Positions 19,340-28,269 of a stretch of 64,000 nucleotides of DNA are shown here, piece after piece. The notes beneath the pieces are model-generated. The model did not search any database. It was not told the DNA's origin and saw only the letters and a list, made by a program, of their open reading frames with translations. This DNA comes from DATGZX01 sp035296965 (lineage in GTDB: Bacteria > Planctomycetota > Planctomycetia > Gemmatales > Gemmataceae): the NCBI GenBank assembly GCA_035296965.1, contig DATGZX010000164.1, forward strand, positions 4,642 through 68,641. The letters are read 5' to 3'. Position 1 is the stretch's first letter. Every line of letters starts with the position of its first letter. The position numbers and the translations under genes were made by a program.

Positions 19340-22300
19340 CTATTTCCGATCGCCTGGCTTGGGATTCGAAGCAGAATACTCCGCCTCCCAGATGTTCACG
19401 CTGCCATCCCAATTGTTGGAAGCGATGCGCCTGCCGTCTGCGCTGAAGACCACGTGCCCGGTGAAGGCGTAATCTCCCTGACGAGCTGGGGCAAAGCCAT
19501 TCAACGTGAAGCTTTCCTGTCCCGTCGCCGTGTCCCAAAACCGAACGTCTCCGAAGTAGCCCGTTGCCACAAGCCGACGGCCGTTGGGGCTAAACGCCAC
19601 CGAAGTCAAGGCGTACAGCCCTGGAATGGTGAACAGCTCTTGGCCGGTGGCCAGGTCCCAGACATGTAGTTTCTCCCCCTCAAAATCGGCTGCTGCAAGC
19701 TTGCTTCCATCGCGGCTGAAAACGACGCTCAGCACCACATTGCTGCCAGGCAAGGCGAGCAGTTCCCGTCCAGACAGAACGTCCAGAACGCGCACGGTAC
19801 CGTCTTCCGAGCCACCTGCTGCCAGCATGTGGCCGTCCGCACTGAATGCTAGGGCGCTGACGCGCTGCTGAATGTGCGGCACGCGCCACCGAACGCTCCG
19901 GTCCGCCACATCCCAAAGAGTCAACGTGCTAAAGTGCTGGTCGTCCACTGTCTCGCGAGATGCCCCCGCCAGCCATTTGCCATTGGCGCTCAGTGCGACT
20001 GCTCGGGCCGGGCTCAGCGATCCCTGAAAGATAGCCATCTCCTTGCCCATTGCCGTGTCCCAAAGTTTCAAAAGGCAAGGATCCTTCTTGCTCGGAGCAG
20101 CCAGGAGCCGGCCATCGGCGCTGAAAGAGACATCGCCTCTTGGGCAGTAGAATTTTTCGGTGATATCGATTTGGTGTTTGCGGAGCAAGTCGCCGGTGGA
20201 TGCTTCCCAAACCTCCAGATCTTGGTCGAGGACGGTCAGAAGATGTCGTCCGTCCGCGCTGAATCCGAGGCTCTTGAGGTGCTCCCCACGCGCTTGTTGC
20301 ACGATCACGCTAAGGCCTCGTGGGTCTTTGGTCCGATCCCACACTCGCACGGTACCGTCAATTCCGGCCGACGCAAGGCGCCGGCCATTCGGATGGAAGG
20401 CAACGCAGTTGACCGTCTGCGCGTGGCCGCGAAAGTTCCGTTTTTCTTTGCCGGTCTCGAGGTCCCAAATTCTTACCGTCTGATCGGCGCCGGCGGTCGC
20501 CAGCCACTTACCATCGGGACTGAAGGCTGCCGAAGTAATCTGGCCGTTATGGCCCACGATGTGGTGGAGCATGCGCCCTGTCGCCGCGTCATGAACAAAC
20601 AAATGCTCAGATTTCACAGACAGCAGGAACGCGCCATCGCCGCTGAATTGCAGCTCGCCTCCGTTGACCTCTGTCGCCACTGGCGTTGCATGCTGGCGTG
20701 CTACATCCCATGTTCGAACGATGGGCCACCCGGTGGCCAGGGCTTTGCTTTTCGGGTTGTACGCCAAGTCCCCTCGTCCTCCTGCAAGCGTACAAATCTG
20801 TTGATGTCGGGAGACGCTCCAGATCTTCGTATCCTGGATTTGTCCTCCACCTATGGCGAACTGTTCTTCGTCGGGGCTGAATGCCACGCTCTCTCCGGCA
20901 AAACTTTCCAACTCTTTTGCCGTCGTCGCATCCCAGAGCTTCACCGTCTTGTCCCGGCCCACAGTTGCCAAGTACTTCCCACTGGGACTGTAGAACACAC
21001 GAAGGACCACATCTCCATGCCCTTTTCCCGTAAGGAGGAGTTTCCCGCTCGTTACATCCCATACTTTGAAGGTTGCATCATGGCTTGCTGAAGCCACTCG
21101 AAGTCCGTCCGGACTGAATGCGACATCATTAACCAGGTGCTCGTGCCCGCGCAGTGTATGAAGCTTCGAGCCGGACGCCGCATCCCAGAGGATGACCTCG
21201 CCAGGCTCAATCTTCTGGCCGGGATTGCTGAAGTAGGGATTGCCGCCGCCGGCCGATGCCAGATAGCGGCCGTCCGGACTGAAAGTCACGCGAAAGACGT
21301 GGCCCGTATGCCCCTCAAGGACGAAAAGCTCCTGGTGGCATAATCCCTCGAGGTAGCGCCATTCCCAATCGCGTTGGTCTCTTCCACCTTCTGGGGGAAT
21401 GCAGAGTGTCAGGAGTCGTTTGGCCGCCGCCACATCATTGGCTTCGAGGAATCGACCGGCCAAGGCGATGCGACTGTAATAAAGGTTCGTTTCTGCGAGT
21501 TCCCGCTGTTCGACGGCTATCTTCTGCGAAGCGTCGGCTTCCTCGCGTTTCTTTTGTTCTTCCCGTCGAGCGGCCTCCGCTTTCCAGTAGTTCCAAGTTA
21601 TCCCTAGGAAGCCTGTGCATGAGACAGTAACGAGAGCCGCAAGAAGGCACGCCACCAGCGGCTTGCGCTTGCACCAACGCCAGGCTCGTTCCAGTTCGCT
21701 AGCCGGACGGGCATGGATGGGCTCGCCGTTGAGGAAACGGCTCAAATCATTCGCCAAGGCCTGGGCCGTGGCGTATCGTTGTCCCGGCTCCTTACGCAGG
21801 CATTTCAAGCAAATCGTTTCCAAATCGCGGGGGGTGGACGGGCGCAGTCGGACCGGGGAGACCGGTTCCTCCGTGCGAATTCTCTCCAGGGTAAGCCATT
21901 TGGTGTCCCCTTCGAACGGCCTTCTGCCGGTGAACATCTCGTACAGGATGACCCCGAGCGTGTAGACGTCGGTGGCAGGGCTGATCGCTTCACCGGCGAT
22001 CTGTTCGGGCGCCATGTATTCGGGCGTGCCCATGGCATTGCCGGGCATCGTATGAGCCACCGAGTGATCGTTGATGAGCTTGGCCAGTCCGAAATCGGTA
22101 ATCTTGGGCTGCCCGCTGCGATTAAGAAGCACATTGGCAGGCTTGAGATCGCGATGAATGATGCCGTTCTGGTGCGCGTAATGGATGGCACGAGCCAGCG
22201 TCTCCACCATCGCGGCCGCCACCCGAGGTGCCTGAGGCTTGTCGGCCATCCAGCGCGAGAGAGTGCAGCCGTCTACGTACTCCATCGAGAAGTAAGGCTG

Positions 22301-22720
22301 CTGCTCGTAGGTTCCGCTATCAAAAATCTGAACGATGTTGGGATGCTGGAGCCTGGCGACCGCAAGGGCTTCGCTTTGGAATCGAAGAATCGTTTCGGGG
22401 TCGGCGAATCCTCCCGATAGAATCATCTTGAGCGCAACCACCCGCTGAAGAGCCGTTTGCCGGGCCTTGTAGACAACCCCCATCCCGCCGCGGCCCAACT
22501 CTCCGAGCAATTCATAGCCCGGAACATCGGCCTGCCTCGCGGATGTCCCAGCGCCGGCTAATCCGGAGGGGGTCGGAGCTTCCTCGCGGGCGTGTTGTCG
22601 CCCAATGCGATTGAGTTGCGTTTCTGTGTTACCGGTAGGCCGTGAACTTGCGCCTTGAGGTGTGCTCTCGGGGGGTCCATTGCCAGTAACGCAAGGAACG
22701 TTTGGTGCCGGAGTTTCCAT
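19340..22720 (-). CDS. Ser/Thr protein kinase with C-terminal WD40 sensor
   Basis: About 1126 residues from the ATG at 22720. The cytoplasmic Hanks-type kinase domain (about 68-335) has the glycine loop GELGRGGMGVV (73-83), catalytic Lys98, HRDLKPAN (189-196) and DFG (209-211); all catalytic residues are present. After a basic juxtamembrane stretch, one transmembrane segment (about 372-394) leads to a coiled region, the 'DWEWRYLEGLCH' linker and a long WD40 array (about 13 blades) to the end, presumably outside the cytoplasm. This is a typical planctomycete receptor kinase; its ligand is unknown. The frame stays open to 22855 (TTG/ATG), but that extension has low similarity to coding sequence. 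It is convergent with the kinase-less WD40 gene. Confidence 0.9.
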   Translation of the reverse strand: METPAPNVPCVTGNGPPESTPQGASSRPTGNTETQLNRIGRQHAREEAPTPSGLAGAGTSARQADVPGYELLGELGRGGMGVVYKARQTALQRVVALKMILSGGFADPETILRFQSEALAVARLQHPNIVQIFDSGTYEQQPYFSMEYVDGCTLSRWMADKPQAPRVAAAMVETLARAIHYAHQNGIIHRDLKPANVLLNRSGQPKITDFGLAKLINDHSVAHTMPGNAMGTPEYMAPEQIAGEAISPATDVYTLGVILYEMFTGRRPFEGDTKWLTLERIRTEEPVSPVRLRPSTPRDLETICLKCLRKEPGQRYATAQALANDLSRFLNGEPIHARPASELERAWRWCKRKPLVACLLAALVTVSCTGFLGITWNYWKAEAARREEQKKREEADASQKIAVEQRELAETNLYYSRIALAGRFLEANDVAAAKRLLTLCIPPEGGRDQRDWEWRYLEGLCHQELFVLEGHTGHVFRVTFSPDGRYLASAGGGNPYFSNPGQKIEPGEVILWDAASGSKLHTLRGHEHLVNDVAFSPDGLRVASASHDATFKVWDVTSGKLLLTGKGHGDVVLRVFYSPSGKYLATVGRDKTVKLWDATTAKELESFAGESVAFSPDEEQFAIGGGQIQDTKIWSVSRHQQICTLAGGRGDLAYNPKSKALATGWPIVRTWDVARQHATPVATEVNGGELQFSGDGAFLLSVKSEHLFVHDAATGRMLHHIVGHNGQITSAAFSPDGKWLATAGADQTVRIWDLETGKEKRNFRGHAQTVNCVAFHPNGRRLASAGIDGTVRVWDRTKDPRGLSVIVQQARGEHLKSLGFSADGRHLLTVLDQDLEVWEASTGDLLRKHQIDITEKFYCPRGDVSFSADGRLLAAPSKKDPCLLKLWDTAMGKEMAIFQGSLSPARAVALSANGKWLAGASRETVDDQHFSTLTLWDVADRSVRWRVPHIQQRVSALAFSADGHMLAAGGSEDGTVRVLDVLSGRELLALPGSNVVLSVVFSRDGSKLAAADFEGEKLHVWDLATGQELFTIPGLYALTSVAFSPNGRRLVATGYFGDVRFWDTATGQESFTLNGFAPARQGDYAFTGHVVFSADGRRIASNNWDGSVNIWEAEYSASNPKPGDRK

Positions 22721-23533
22721 TAACGACTCAGGGTATAGATTTCTGACGGCGGCAGAACGGGATGCCGTGCGCAGCCACCCATTTGTCATCGGAACTCTAC
22801 ATTCCGCTTTATCGAAAAGCCACTCGGCGCAGCAGGCGGGAGCATTCATAAGCAAGAACTTTCAAGTAAATCTATATGCGGGCGAGAACTGATTTTAGCC
22901 GGGGCCGAAAAGCGTCCGGCGCACCGCGACAGGTTTTGGTCTGGCCTTACCGAGGCGCGCGGCGCAGCGCTGAGCACTTTGGGGAAAATATCTTCCAGTT
23001 TGTCTCTGGCGCCCGAAGTGCGCCAAAAGCACGCCGAAAGTACGCCGCTTGGAGCCCAAATACTTGTGGTCCACATCCCGGTCCACCACGACTGCAAGCA
23101 TATTAGCCCGACGCGTGAGCGAGGCATCCTCCTGGCCATCCCAAGTCATTGCCTTCGCTACCGCTTCGAATCCGCACATCAAACCACCGTAACTATCAAG
23201 AAGACGCTGCAACAGCTCCGCGCTTGCCTGACGGAGGCCGCGGAGAGCCAGGGGATCGCGCAGATCCTGACTCCCGGCGTCCCGAGGCAACAATTGTAGA
23301 TCCAGCAAGGCGCAAGAGGAACCGCAGTCGAGGAGATTTGTGCGACTATTCTTGGCCCATTGGCAGGATAAACGCCGACGATGGAAATGGCCTCTCGAAA
23401 AAGGGGGACGCGGACCGCGCCTGCTTTGTTCTTCCCAACCGCGGTGGCCGAAGATCCGCCAATTCCGCCACGTAGCGTTCATGCGGCGCCTCTCTGCTTG
23501 GCACAAAGCCAGCGCTGTGGTAGGGTCAAGGCA
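22721..23533. other. Gene-poor accessory stretch
   Basis: Several overlapping open frames exist on both strands (for example 22895-23542 on the minus strand), but none shows a recognisable motif, a ribosome binding site or a hydrophobicity pattern of a known family. The stretch looks like eroded DNA ending at a PIN-domain remnant. I see no RNA gene or clear repeat in it. Confidence 0.4.
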
Positions 23534-23758
23534 ATGGAGCACTCTGAAGTGATTCTTTCTCTAGATCAGTCCGCCGCCGAACTGGCGGGGCGCATCGCCG
23601 GAGACCTGGAGCGCACCGGCCAGCCGATCGGCAGGGCTGACCCGATGATAGCCGCCATCGCACTGCAACACAGCTTGGAACTGGTCACGGGCAACACCGC
23701 GCATTACCAGCGGATTCAACAGGTCGGCTATCAGCTGAGGGTGGTTAACTGGCGGTAG
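23534..23758 (+). pseudogene. PIN-domain (VapC-type) toxin remnant
   Basis: The 74-residue reading frame matches only the C-terminal half of a PIN ribonuclease: 'AAELAGRIAGDLERTGQPIGRADPMIAA' contains the central acidic residues, and 'LELVTGNTAHYQRI' with final 'VVNW' is the usual end of VapC toxins. The N-terminal half with the first catalytic Asp (normally 'DTN') is absent in all frames upstream. No VapB antitoxin is visible. It is therefore a truncated, inactive toxin gene, and marks one edge of a stretch of accessory DNA. Confidence 0.65.
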
Positions 23759-23973
23759 CACAGGGGACACGGAGGTTCCGAAGTAAGACGTGCATTTCAC
23801 TCAGCAAGTATTCACCATTCTGCTCTAACATGCAAAACAACTGGGCCGAAAGGCAGCCGCGATAGTACCGCCACTTGTCGCTCATGGAGGCAATAGGAGC
23901 CGCCGTGCATAGATGAACCCCACAAAGTAAGACATCACAAGCAACACCTCCCAATACAACCCGTTTTATGCGG

Positions 23974-24387
23974 TCACTTTGAACAGGTACCCCAGACCCT
24001 CACAACTACTTCACGGATGCTCCCATTCGAGATGTACAGATGGAGGCGATTCTCAAAATGCCCTGGCTTGATGACTTCCACACTTGTTGGAAGCAACGCT
24101 CTGCCGCCGGCTGGGATGTCGAAGGGGATCGGTCGCTTCGTACCGAAGCGGCAATTCGACCCTCAGCACAACTCGAAACCGACAATTCGCACCGACTTAT
24201 ATGAGTGGTTATGAAGAGCGAATGTGATCTCCCGACTACCTTCGCTACCATTCATCATTATCTCGCGATCCGCCTCGTCAACGGTTATTAGTACTGTATC
24301 TTCCTGCGTCAAATAAGCAACGCTTCCGATCAGAAGTAGCACTATGGCTACCGCGAATTGTGCGGGAGCTAGAAACGTACATCTCAT
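23974..24387 (-). CDS. DUF1573-like membrane-anchored protein, candidate selenoprotein (UGA75 = Sec)
   Basis: Read through an in-frame UGA at 24163-24165, this is a 137-residue protein: an N-terminal membrane anchor (about 8-28), then a beta-sandwich resembling DUF1573 and the C-terminal domain of the neighbour at 27074-27940. The shared pattern is 'NHS..SVR', a Cys motif near 'NCR', a 'P..IPAGG'/'LPPGE' block, then 'ENRLHLYISNGSIREVVVRVWG'. The UGA falls in C-UGA-G-S-N-C, where relatives as I recall them carry Cys. After the UGA the frame stays open for 62 sense codons that continue the same domain. Directly downstream is a SECIS-like hairpin. A ribosome binding site (GAGG) precedes the ATG at 24387. 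The simple alternative is a nonsense mutation of a Cys codon. Confidence 0.65.
24134..24162 (-). promoter_or_regulatory. SECIS-like hairpin directly after the in-frame UGA
   Basis: On the minus strand, CGCTTC (24150-24145) pairs with GAAGCG (24139-24134) around the loop GGTAC. The GGU of the loop starts 18 nt after the UGA, which is the spacing I recall for the E. coli fdhF SECIS. A lower stem GGGTCG with CGA-T-CCC (one bulged T) can extend it. The bulged U of the E. coli upper stem is not present. Confidence 0.6.
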
Positions 24388-24453
24388 GGGCAAGTGCCTC
24401 AGCTAGATGGCACAGAGTGCCTCGCCGTTCTGCAAGTTCGACCATCGGACCCC

Positions 24454-25503
24454 TTAGGACGGACTGTTGCGACGCGCCCACCGACGGAACACCAGACCTA
24501 GAGCGATGAACGTGACTCCACCGATGGCGGCCCACAGGTACCAAGGCGTTCGTCCACGCAGCAATCCCGCCGGTTCTGGAAATCCAAAAGCCGTGAGCAT
24601 GAAGTCGCTCTCCGGAACAGTTTCCGAAACCAACGAGAAGTCATCCTGGGTTTCCAACACGGCGCCCGAACTTGATTGCTCGCGCTCGACTCGCCTTTTG
24701 AGAACAGGGAAGTCCTCACCCCCATCGGAATAGTCATAGGATGCTGAAATATCCCTAATTGAGGGCGCCTTGTTCGGACCTCGCCACCATTCAACTCTAA
24801 CGTCACAATCTCGCATGACCCAACAATGCTCTGGATCAAAAGAAGCTTTCCCTCCCTTAATCGTGCGAAATCGTTGCTCTGAAGCCCCCCAAGCGATCTC
24901 GAAATCGACCTGCACTAGGTCTCTGCGTCCTTTCTCAGTTAGGAACACATGTTTAAGCTGAATCGGGGCGCTTGACAGCAAGCTGGGCCAGTCTTCTTCG
25001 GCTCCGTACATTGCGATCGGGCAAGCAATCCAGCTATGAACTGACGCTTGCTCAGAAATGTCCGGCGCATTTGTCCGGCGTTCGGGCGTTAAATCCTCAC
25101 TAATGAGGGCAACGGCCCAGGGGTCATACGTCGTCGCCCTACGCAGTTGAAATCGATACTTGGGATTGATAGCGGATAGACGCCCATGAGTATCTGCCTT
25201 GCCATCTTGCAAAATGGTCTGGTCAAGAAGAATTGCGCATCCTGGCGCCTGCTTGATCTCTATCGCATTCTCGTATATAACCCGCCCAGAACTTCCTAGG
25301 TTCACGGCTCTTGTCCGGATTTGGCCTTTCAACTGAGTAGCTTTCGCATAGTACTTTGCCCACCCCTTGGGGGCTTCACTCAAAAAGCGGTCCTTGCAAT
25401 CTGCTACGCTGGTTGGTTGAGCCCAGACCGCCCCTGACCCAACAGCCTGCAGCATCACCAACAAAGGTATCGCGAAAAAACCTAGCAGGATGTGTGTTTT
25501 CAT
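24454..25503 (-). CDS. Secreted protein with C-terminal membrane anchor, unknown function
   Basis: This 349-residue protein has a signal peptide (MKTHILLGFFAIPLLVMLQAVG, cut near AQP) and a C-terminal transmembrane helix (about 322-342) followed by RRWARR, so the body faces outward. Scattered cysteines (including an 'EHCWVMRDCDV' stretch) could form disulfides. I do not recognise the family. It starts 258 bp after the Cys-rich peptide gene and ends 66 bp before the candidate selenoprotein, all on one strand with a DUF1559 pseudopilin and a MauE-DUF1573 protein. The shared context and cysteines suggest a thiol-linked envelope module; this is inference only. Confidence 0.75.
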   Translation of the reverse strand: MKTHILLGFFAIPLLVMLQAVGSGAVWAQPTSVADCKDRFLSEAPKGWAKYYAKATQLKGQIRTRAVNLGSSGRVIYENAIEIKQAPGCAILLDQTILQDGKADTHGRLSAINPKYRFQLRRATTYDPWAVALISEDLTPERRTNAPDISEQASVHSWIACPIAMYGAEEDWPSLLSSAPIQLKHVFLTEKGRRDLVQVDFEIAWGASEQRFRTIKGGKASFDPEHCWVMRDCDVRVEWWRGPNKAPSIRDISASYDYSDGGEDFPVLKRRVEREQSSSGAVLETQDDFSLVSETVPESDFMLTAFGFPEPAGLLRGRTPWYLWAAIGGVTFIALGLVFRRWARRNSPS

Positions 25504-25761
25504 GAGAACATAGCCTACATTCGCGAGAATAGTATGTTACCGAACCCCGGCCTAAAATGTGGCTGTTGGAGAAAGCCGTTGTCAAGAGGCACTACATTCC
25601 TTTGAATACCTTAGAGCCTATCCGGATGACTGGTGACGCCATTATGACAGTCCCGTAAATTGTCCCATTTGCCCACTTCGAAAAAGGGCTAACCGGGCTG
25701 CCCTCGGACCGTGAGGGATGAAAAAGATCGCCACCCTACGACAGACCACGGCTATTCTCAA

Positions 25762-26040
25762 TTATTGCGGAACAAGGCAGGTGCAGATGGCAGGCGTCGG
25801 ATCAGTAAATTTAGTGCACTTGCATCCGTCGCAGCCGTCTTTATCTGTGTCGCAGTTAGGAGACGCACCGCAGTCGGATATAAGGTTACCGAGACAATTG
25901 AAACTAGGGTCGCAGCCCGTACCACACGTACCGCCATTGGCAAGGGCACGGCTTTCCGGGGCAAGGAGCAAACTTAAGAGTAGTAGCAACATTCCGAAAC
26001 ATCCAAAGAAACATGAAACAGTCGAGTTGACACGATACAT
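25762..26040 (-). CDS. Secreted cysteine-rich small protein
   Basis: 92 residues: a signal peptide (to about residue 34, ending RALA), then a short mature part with about 12 cysteines in motifs such as CGTGC, CDTDKDGCDGCKC and CTC. The ATG at 26040 has AGGAG 8 nt upstream, so it is probably expressed despite its size. I do not recognise a named family; a disulfide-rich or metal-binding peptide is likely. It lies between a DUF1559 pseudopilin gene and a secreted one-TM protein in a module containing MauE and DUF1573 domains, both often linked to redox or thiol chemistry. Confidence 0.7.
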   Translation of the reverse strand: MYRVNSTVSCFFGCFGMLLLLLSLLLAPESRALANGGTCGTGCDPSFNCLGNLISDCGASPNCDTDKDGCDGCKCTKFTDPTPAICTCLVPQ

Positions 26041-26150
26041 GGGAATTACTCCTCACGAAAGAACTTACCTTCAAGACCATTGCTAAAGCATCTCAAGTGA
26101 CTGTAACCAAGGCTCGTCTGGTCTTTTCACACAAATTTGTGCGGGTGCAC

Positions 26151-27041
26151 TTAATCCGGAATCTCGACCACTTCGCCGCCTGCGCGGCTTGCGAGGGCTG
26201 GCAGCACAGTCGCGGCCGAGTAGCTGAGGAAGCGTACGGACCCGTCCGCGAACGAGAAGTTAGCTCCACCAGGGTGAAGACTCCAATAGTGGAACATATC
26301 ACACTGATTGCTAACGCTGCCGGGGCCGAATGCGTAGGGGCCAGGGCCGCAATCGGCCATTGAAGACGAAAGTACGTTTTGCTCCTGCACTCCCAGCACC
26401 ATATCAGCAGATCCTGTAAGGCGCTGCCCTGTCCCTGCGTACCACCAGCCAAATTGGAAGTCACTACTGGGGGGGCGCTCTCCCGCAAACAGCGTCTGAC
26501 TTGCTCCGTCGGTAATGTCAGCTAGGCGAATACGTGAATCCCGGAACAAAACTCCGTCGCAAGTCATGAGGTCTTTACCCTCGACTCCTAAATAAGAAGT
26601 CAAGGCCACTAGCACTTTATCGCGGTGAGCATACTGTACGTCGAATACCCGCCCGTCGGAAGGACACTCGAAAATGCGCATGAGTGTGGCTAGGCCGACA
26701 TGAGGCGGATTGTAAAGCGGATAAGGGGATTGTTCGTAAGCATTAAGCGTGAGCGTCCAGAGACTCTCCTGCTCGATATAGGGAAGCAATTGCGTTAGCC
26801 AACTCATCAGAAGGTCCGGATCCCTCCCATTGTGATAGCGCATCCCAATGGGAAGAGCCTGCATGTTGTCATGATACAAGTGGAGGGCAAGCCCGATTTG
26901 GTGCAGATTGTTGCAACATTGAGCACGATTAGCCGCTTCACGAACTTTCTGGACGGCTGGTATCAAGAGTCCGACAAGGATGGAAATGACCGCAATGGTC
27001 ACGAGCAGTTCCACTAGAGTGAAGGCCCTTCGTAGGAGCAT
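26151..27041 (-). CDS. DUF1559 pseudopilin-like protein
   Basis: 296 residues beginning with a type IV pilin-like N-terminus: RRAFTLVELLVTIAVISILVGLLIPAV, with the prepilin cleavage/methylation site at FTLVELL. The rest matches DUF1559 (SBP_bac_10): 'QKVREAANRAQC.NNL.QIGLALH.YHD', 'LPYIEQ', 'ITDGASQT...GER' and the C-terminal 'HPGGANFSFADGSVRFL' motif. Planctomycetes carry dozens to hundreds of these; the function is unknown. A strong AAGGAGGGAG sequence precedes the ATG. It follows the MauE-DUF1573 gene by 32 bp, so the two are probably cotranscribed. Confidence 0.93.
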   Translation of the reverse strand: MLLRRAFTLVELLVTIAVISILVGLLIPAVQKVREAANRAQCCNNLHQIGLALHLYHDNMQALPIGMRYHNGRDPDLLMSWLTQLLPYIEQESLWTLTLNAYEQSPYPLYNPPHVGLATLMRIFECPSDGRVFDVQYAHRDKVLVALTSYLGVEGKDLMTCDGVLFRDSRIRLADITDGASQTLFAGERPPSSDFQFGWWYAGTGQRLTGSADMVLGVQEQNVLSSSMADCGPGPYAFGPGSVSNQCDMFHYWSLHPGGANFSFADGSVRFLSYSAATVLPALASRAGGEVVEIPD

Positions 27042-27073
27042 GGGTTGCTCCCTCCTTCCTTCCTGATCAGCGA

Positions 27074-27940
27074 TCAGCGAATCGTTGAATCCGTGAGCCG
27101 GCCCGTTGCACGAGCGACCACCAAGCTTTGAACTTCGTCGTCTGTGAAGATGACGAAGCGCTCGCGAAACAGCCCTGGACCGCCGCGAAAAGTAATCTGC
27201 AGCCTTATGGGGCGAGATTCACCAGGCGGAAGCACCATCGGCAAATCTTTGATTGCAAGGCACCTGCAATTGGCGGTACCTCCGTAGCAGCGAACCGAAT
27301 GATTCGAATGATTAACAAGCCGTACGCTGAACTCGTGCAGTTCTCCGGAAACGCCCGTACCTATTTCACTGTCCGCGGGTTCTACGGAAATCGTTTCGCC
27401 ACGTAACCTTGAAAATGCAGACCAGGGGTCATCAAAGAAGAAGGCGCCCGCGCCGCCAATCAGAACGAGAGTAACTACGGTCGTGGCGAATGTAAGGAGC
27501 GCGCGGCGGTTCCATCGAACGGTCGTCGAGGTCGAATCGCTAGGCACGCGCCACATTGCCAGCAGCAAGACCGCTGTCAAATCGAGCCCAAAAGTCAGCC
27601 AAGGGCTCATCCTGATTCGTCCGAAGCAGCCGCAAGAGGATTCCCCTAAGAGGCCCAGGTATAGACTCGTGGCTGCCAGAGCGGCAAAAAAAAGAAGCGA
27701 GACCCATCTGGCCGCCTGTTGGCGAAGGCCCACGAGAAGCCATAGGCCAAGAAGAGCTTCCACTTCGAGAGCGCCTAGCTGAACTCGCATGGAAGACAGA
27801 ATCGGAACTGGTTGAATTGTCTCGGTAACCAGACCGTGTACCTTGAGTGAGGCGGCCACAAGAAGGAAGAATCCCAGGAAGAACCTGACGGAGCCTCCTA
27901 AGGAGAAAGAAAAAAGCTCAGCGCGTCTTGTGGAGCTCAT
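27074..27940 (-). CDS. MauE/DoxX-like membrane protein fused to DUF1573
   Basis: 288 residues. The first half has four membrane helices of the MauE/DoxX redox-associated type and contains SSCGCFG (about residue 98), a conserved Cys motif of that family. A fifth helix (about 150-168) leads to an outward DUF1573 beta domain with 'NHSNHSVRCYGGTANCRCL' and 'LPPGESRPIRL'. MauE is required for disulfide formation in methylamine dehydrogenase; DUF1573 proteins are common periplasmic partners. The fusion suggests a thiol-redox role at the membrane. AGGAG sits in front of the ATG. It heads the five-gene minus-strand module that ends with the candidate selenoprotein, whose soluble domain resembles this one. 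Confidence 0.82.
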   Translation of the reverse strand: MSSTRRAELFSFSLGGSVRFFLGFFLLVAASLKVHGLVTETIQPVPILSSMRVQLGALEVEALLGLWLLVGLRQQAARWVSLLFFAALAATSLYLGLLGESSCGCFGRIRMSPWLTFGLDLTAVLLLAMWRVPSDSTSTTVRWNRRALLTFATTVVTLVLIGGAGAFFFDDPWSAFSRLRGETISVEPADSEIGTGVSGELHEFSVRLVNHSNHSVRCYGGTANCRCLAIKDLPMVLPPGESRPIRLQITFRGGPGLFRERFVIFTDDEVQSLVVARATGRLTDSTIR

Positions 27941-28269
27941 GAGTTGCTCCTAGAGCAACCCCGCACATCGCAGAATGGAATCTGTGGGCGCGGGCGGCTG
28001 TACTGCTTCTCGTTCAAGACCAACCCAACGTAACTTTGGTTTGCGGTTCAAGTCTTGACGGCCGGAATTGTAGCAAGTCAAAATGAGAGTTTGATGAGAG
28101 TGTGCAATTTGCCCAGAAGGCCGCCCATTGTATTCAAACGCTTCGGGAAACCTATGGCAGCATCCCCCCAGACCACGCGCATATCGTTTTTGTGCAAGTT
28201 CTTCTTGCTTATCCTAAAGCTATGTCATAAGGTCCTTTACGAAACAGCCTCTGCCGCTGCTTGAGGACC
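27941..28269. other. Intergenic region upstream of MauE module
   Basis: No coding frame is supported in these 329 bp. The region separates the minus-strand MauE module from the plus-strand integrase fragment and probably holds the module's promoter. No clear repeat is seen. Confidence 0.4.

Noticed and set aside
19874..21091. 405-codon open frame on the plus strand
   Set aside because: It is antisense to the WD40 repeats of the kinase gene, which has clear family motifs; the plus-strand translation shows none.
22895..23542. 215-codon minus-strand frame as a real gene
   Set aside because: No ribosome binding site, motif or hydrophobic pattern; the composition looks like random GC-rich sequence overlapping the start of the PIN remnant on the other strand.
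24163..24393. A 76-residue protein ending at the UGA
   Set aside because: The frame continues for 62 codons with clear domain similarity after the UGA, and ending there would cut the beta-sandwich in half; read-through (Sec) or a nonsense mutation explains it better.
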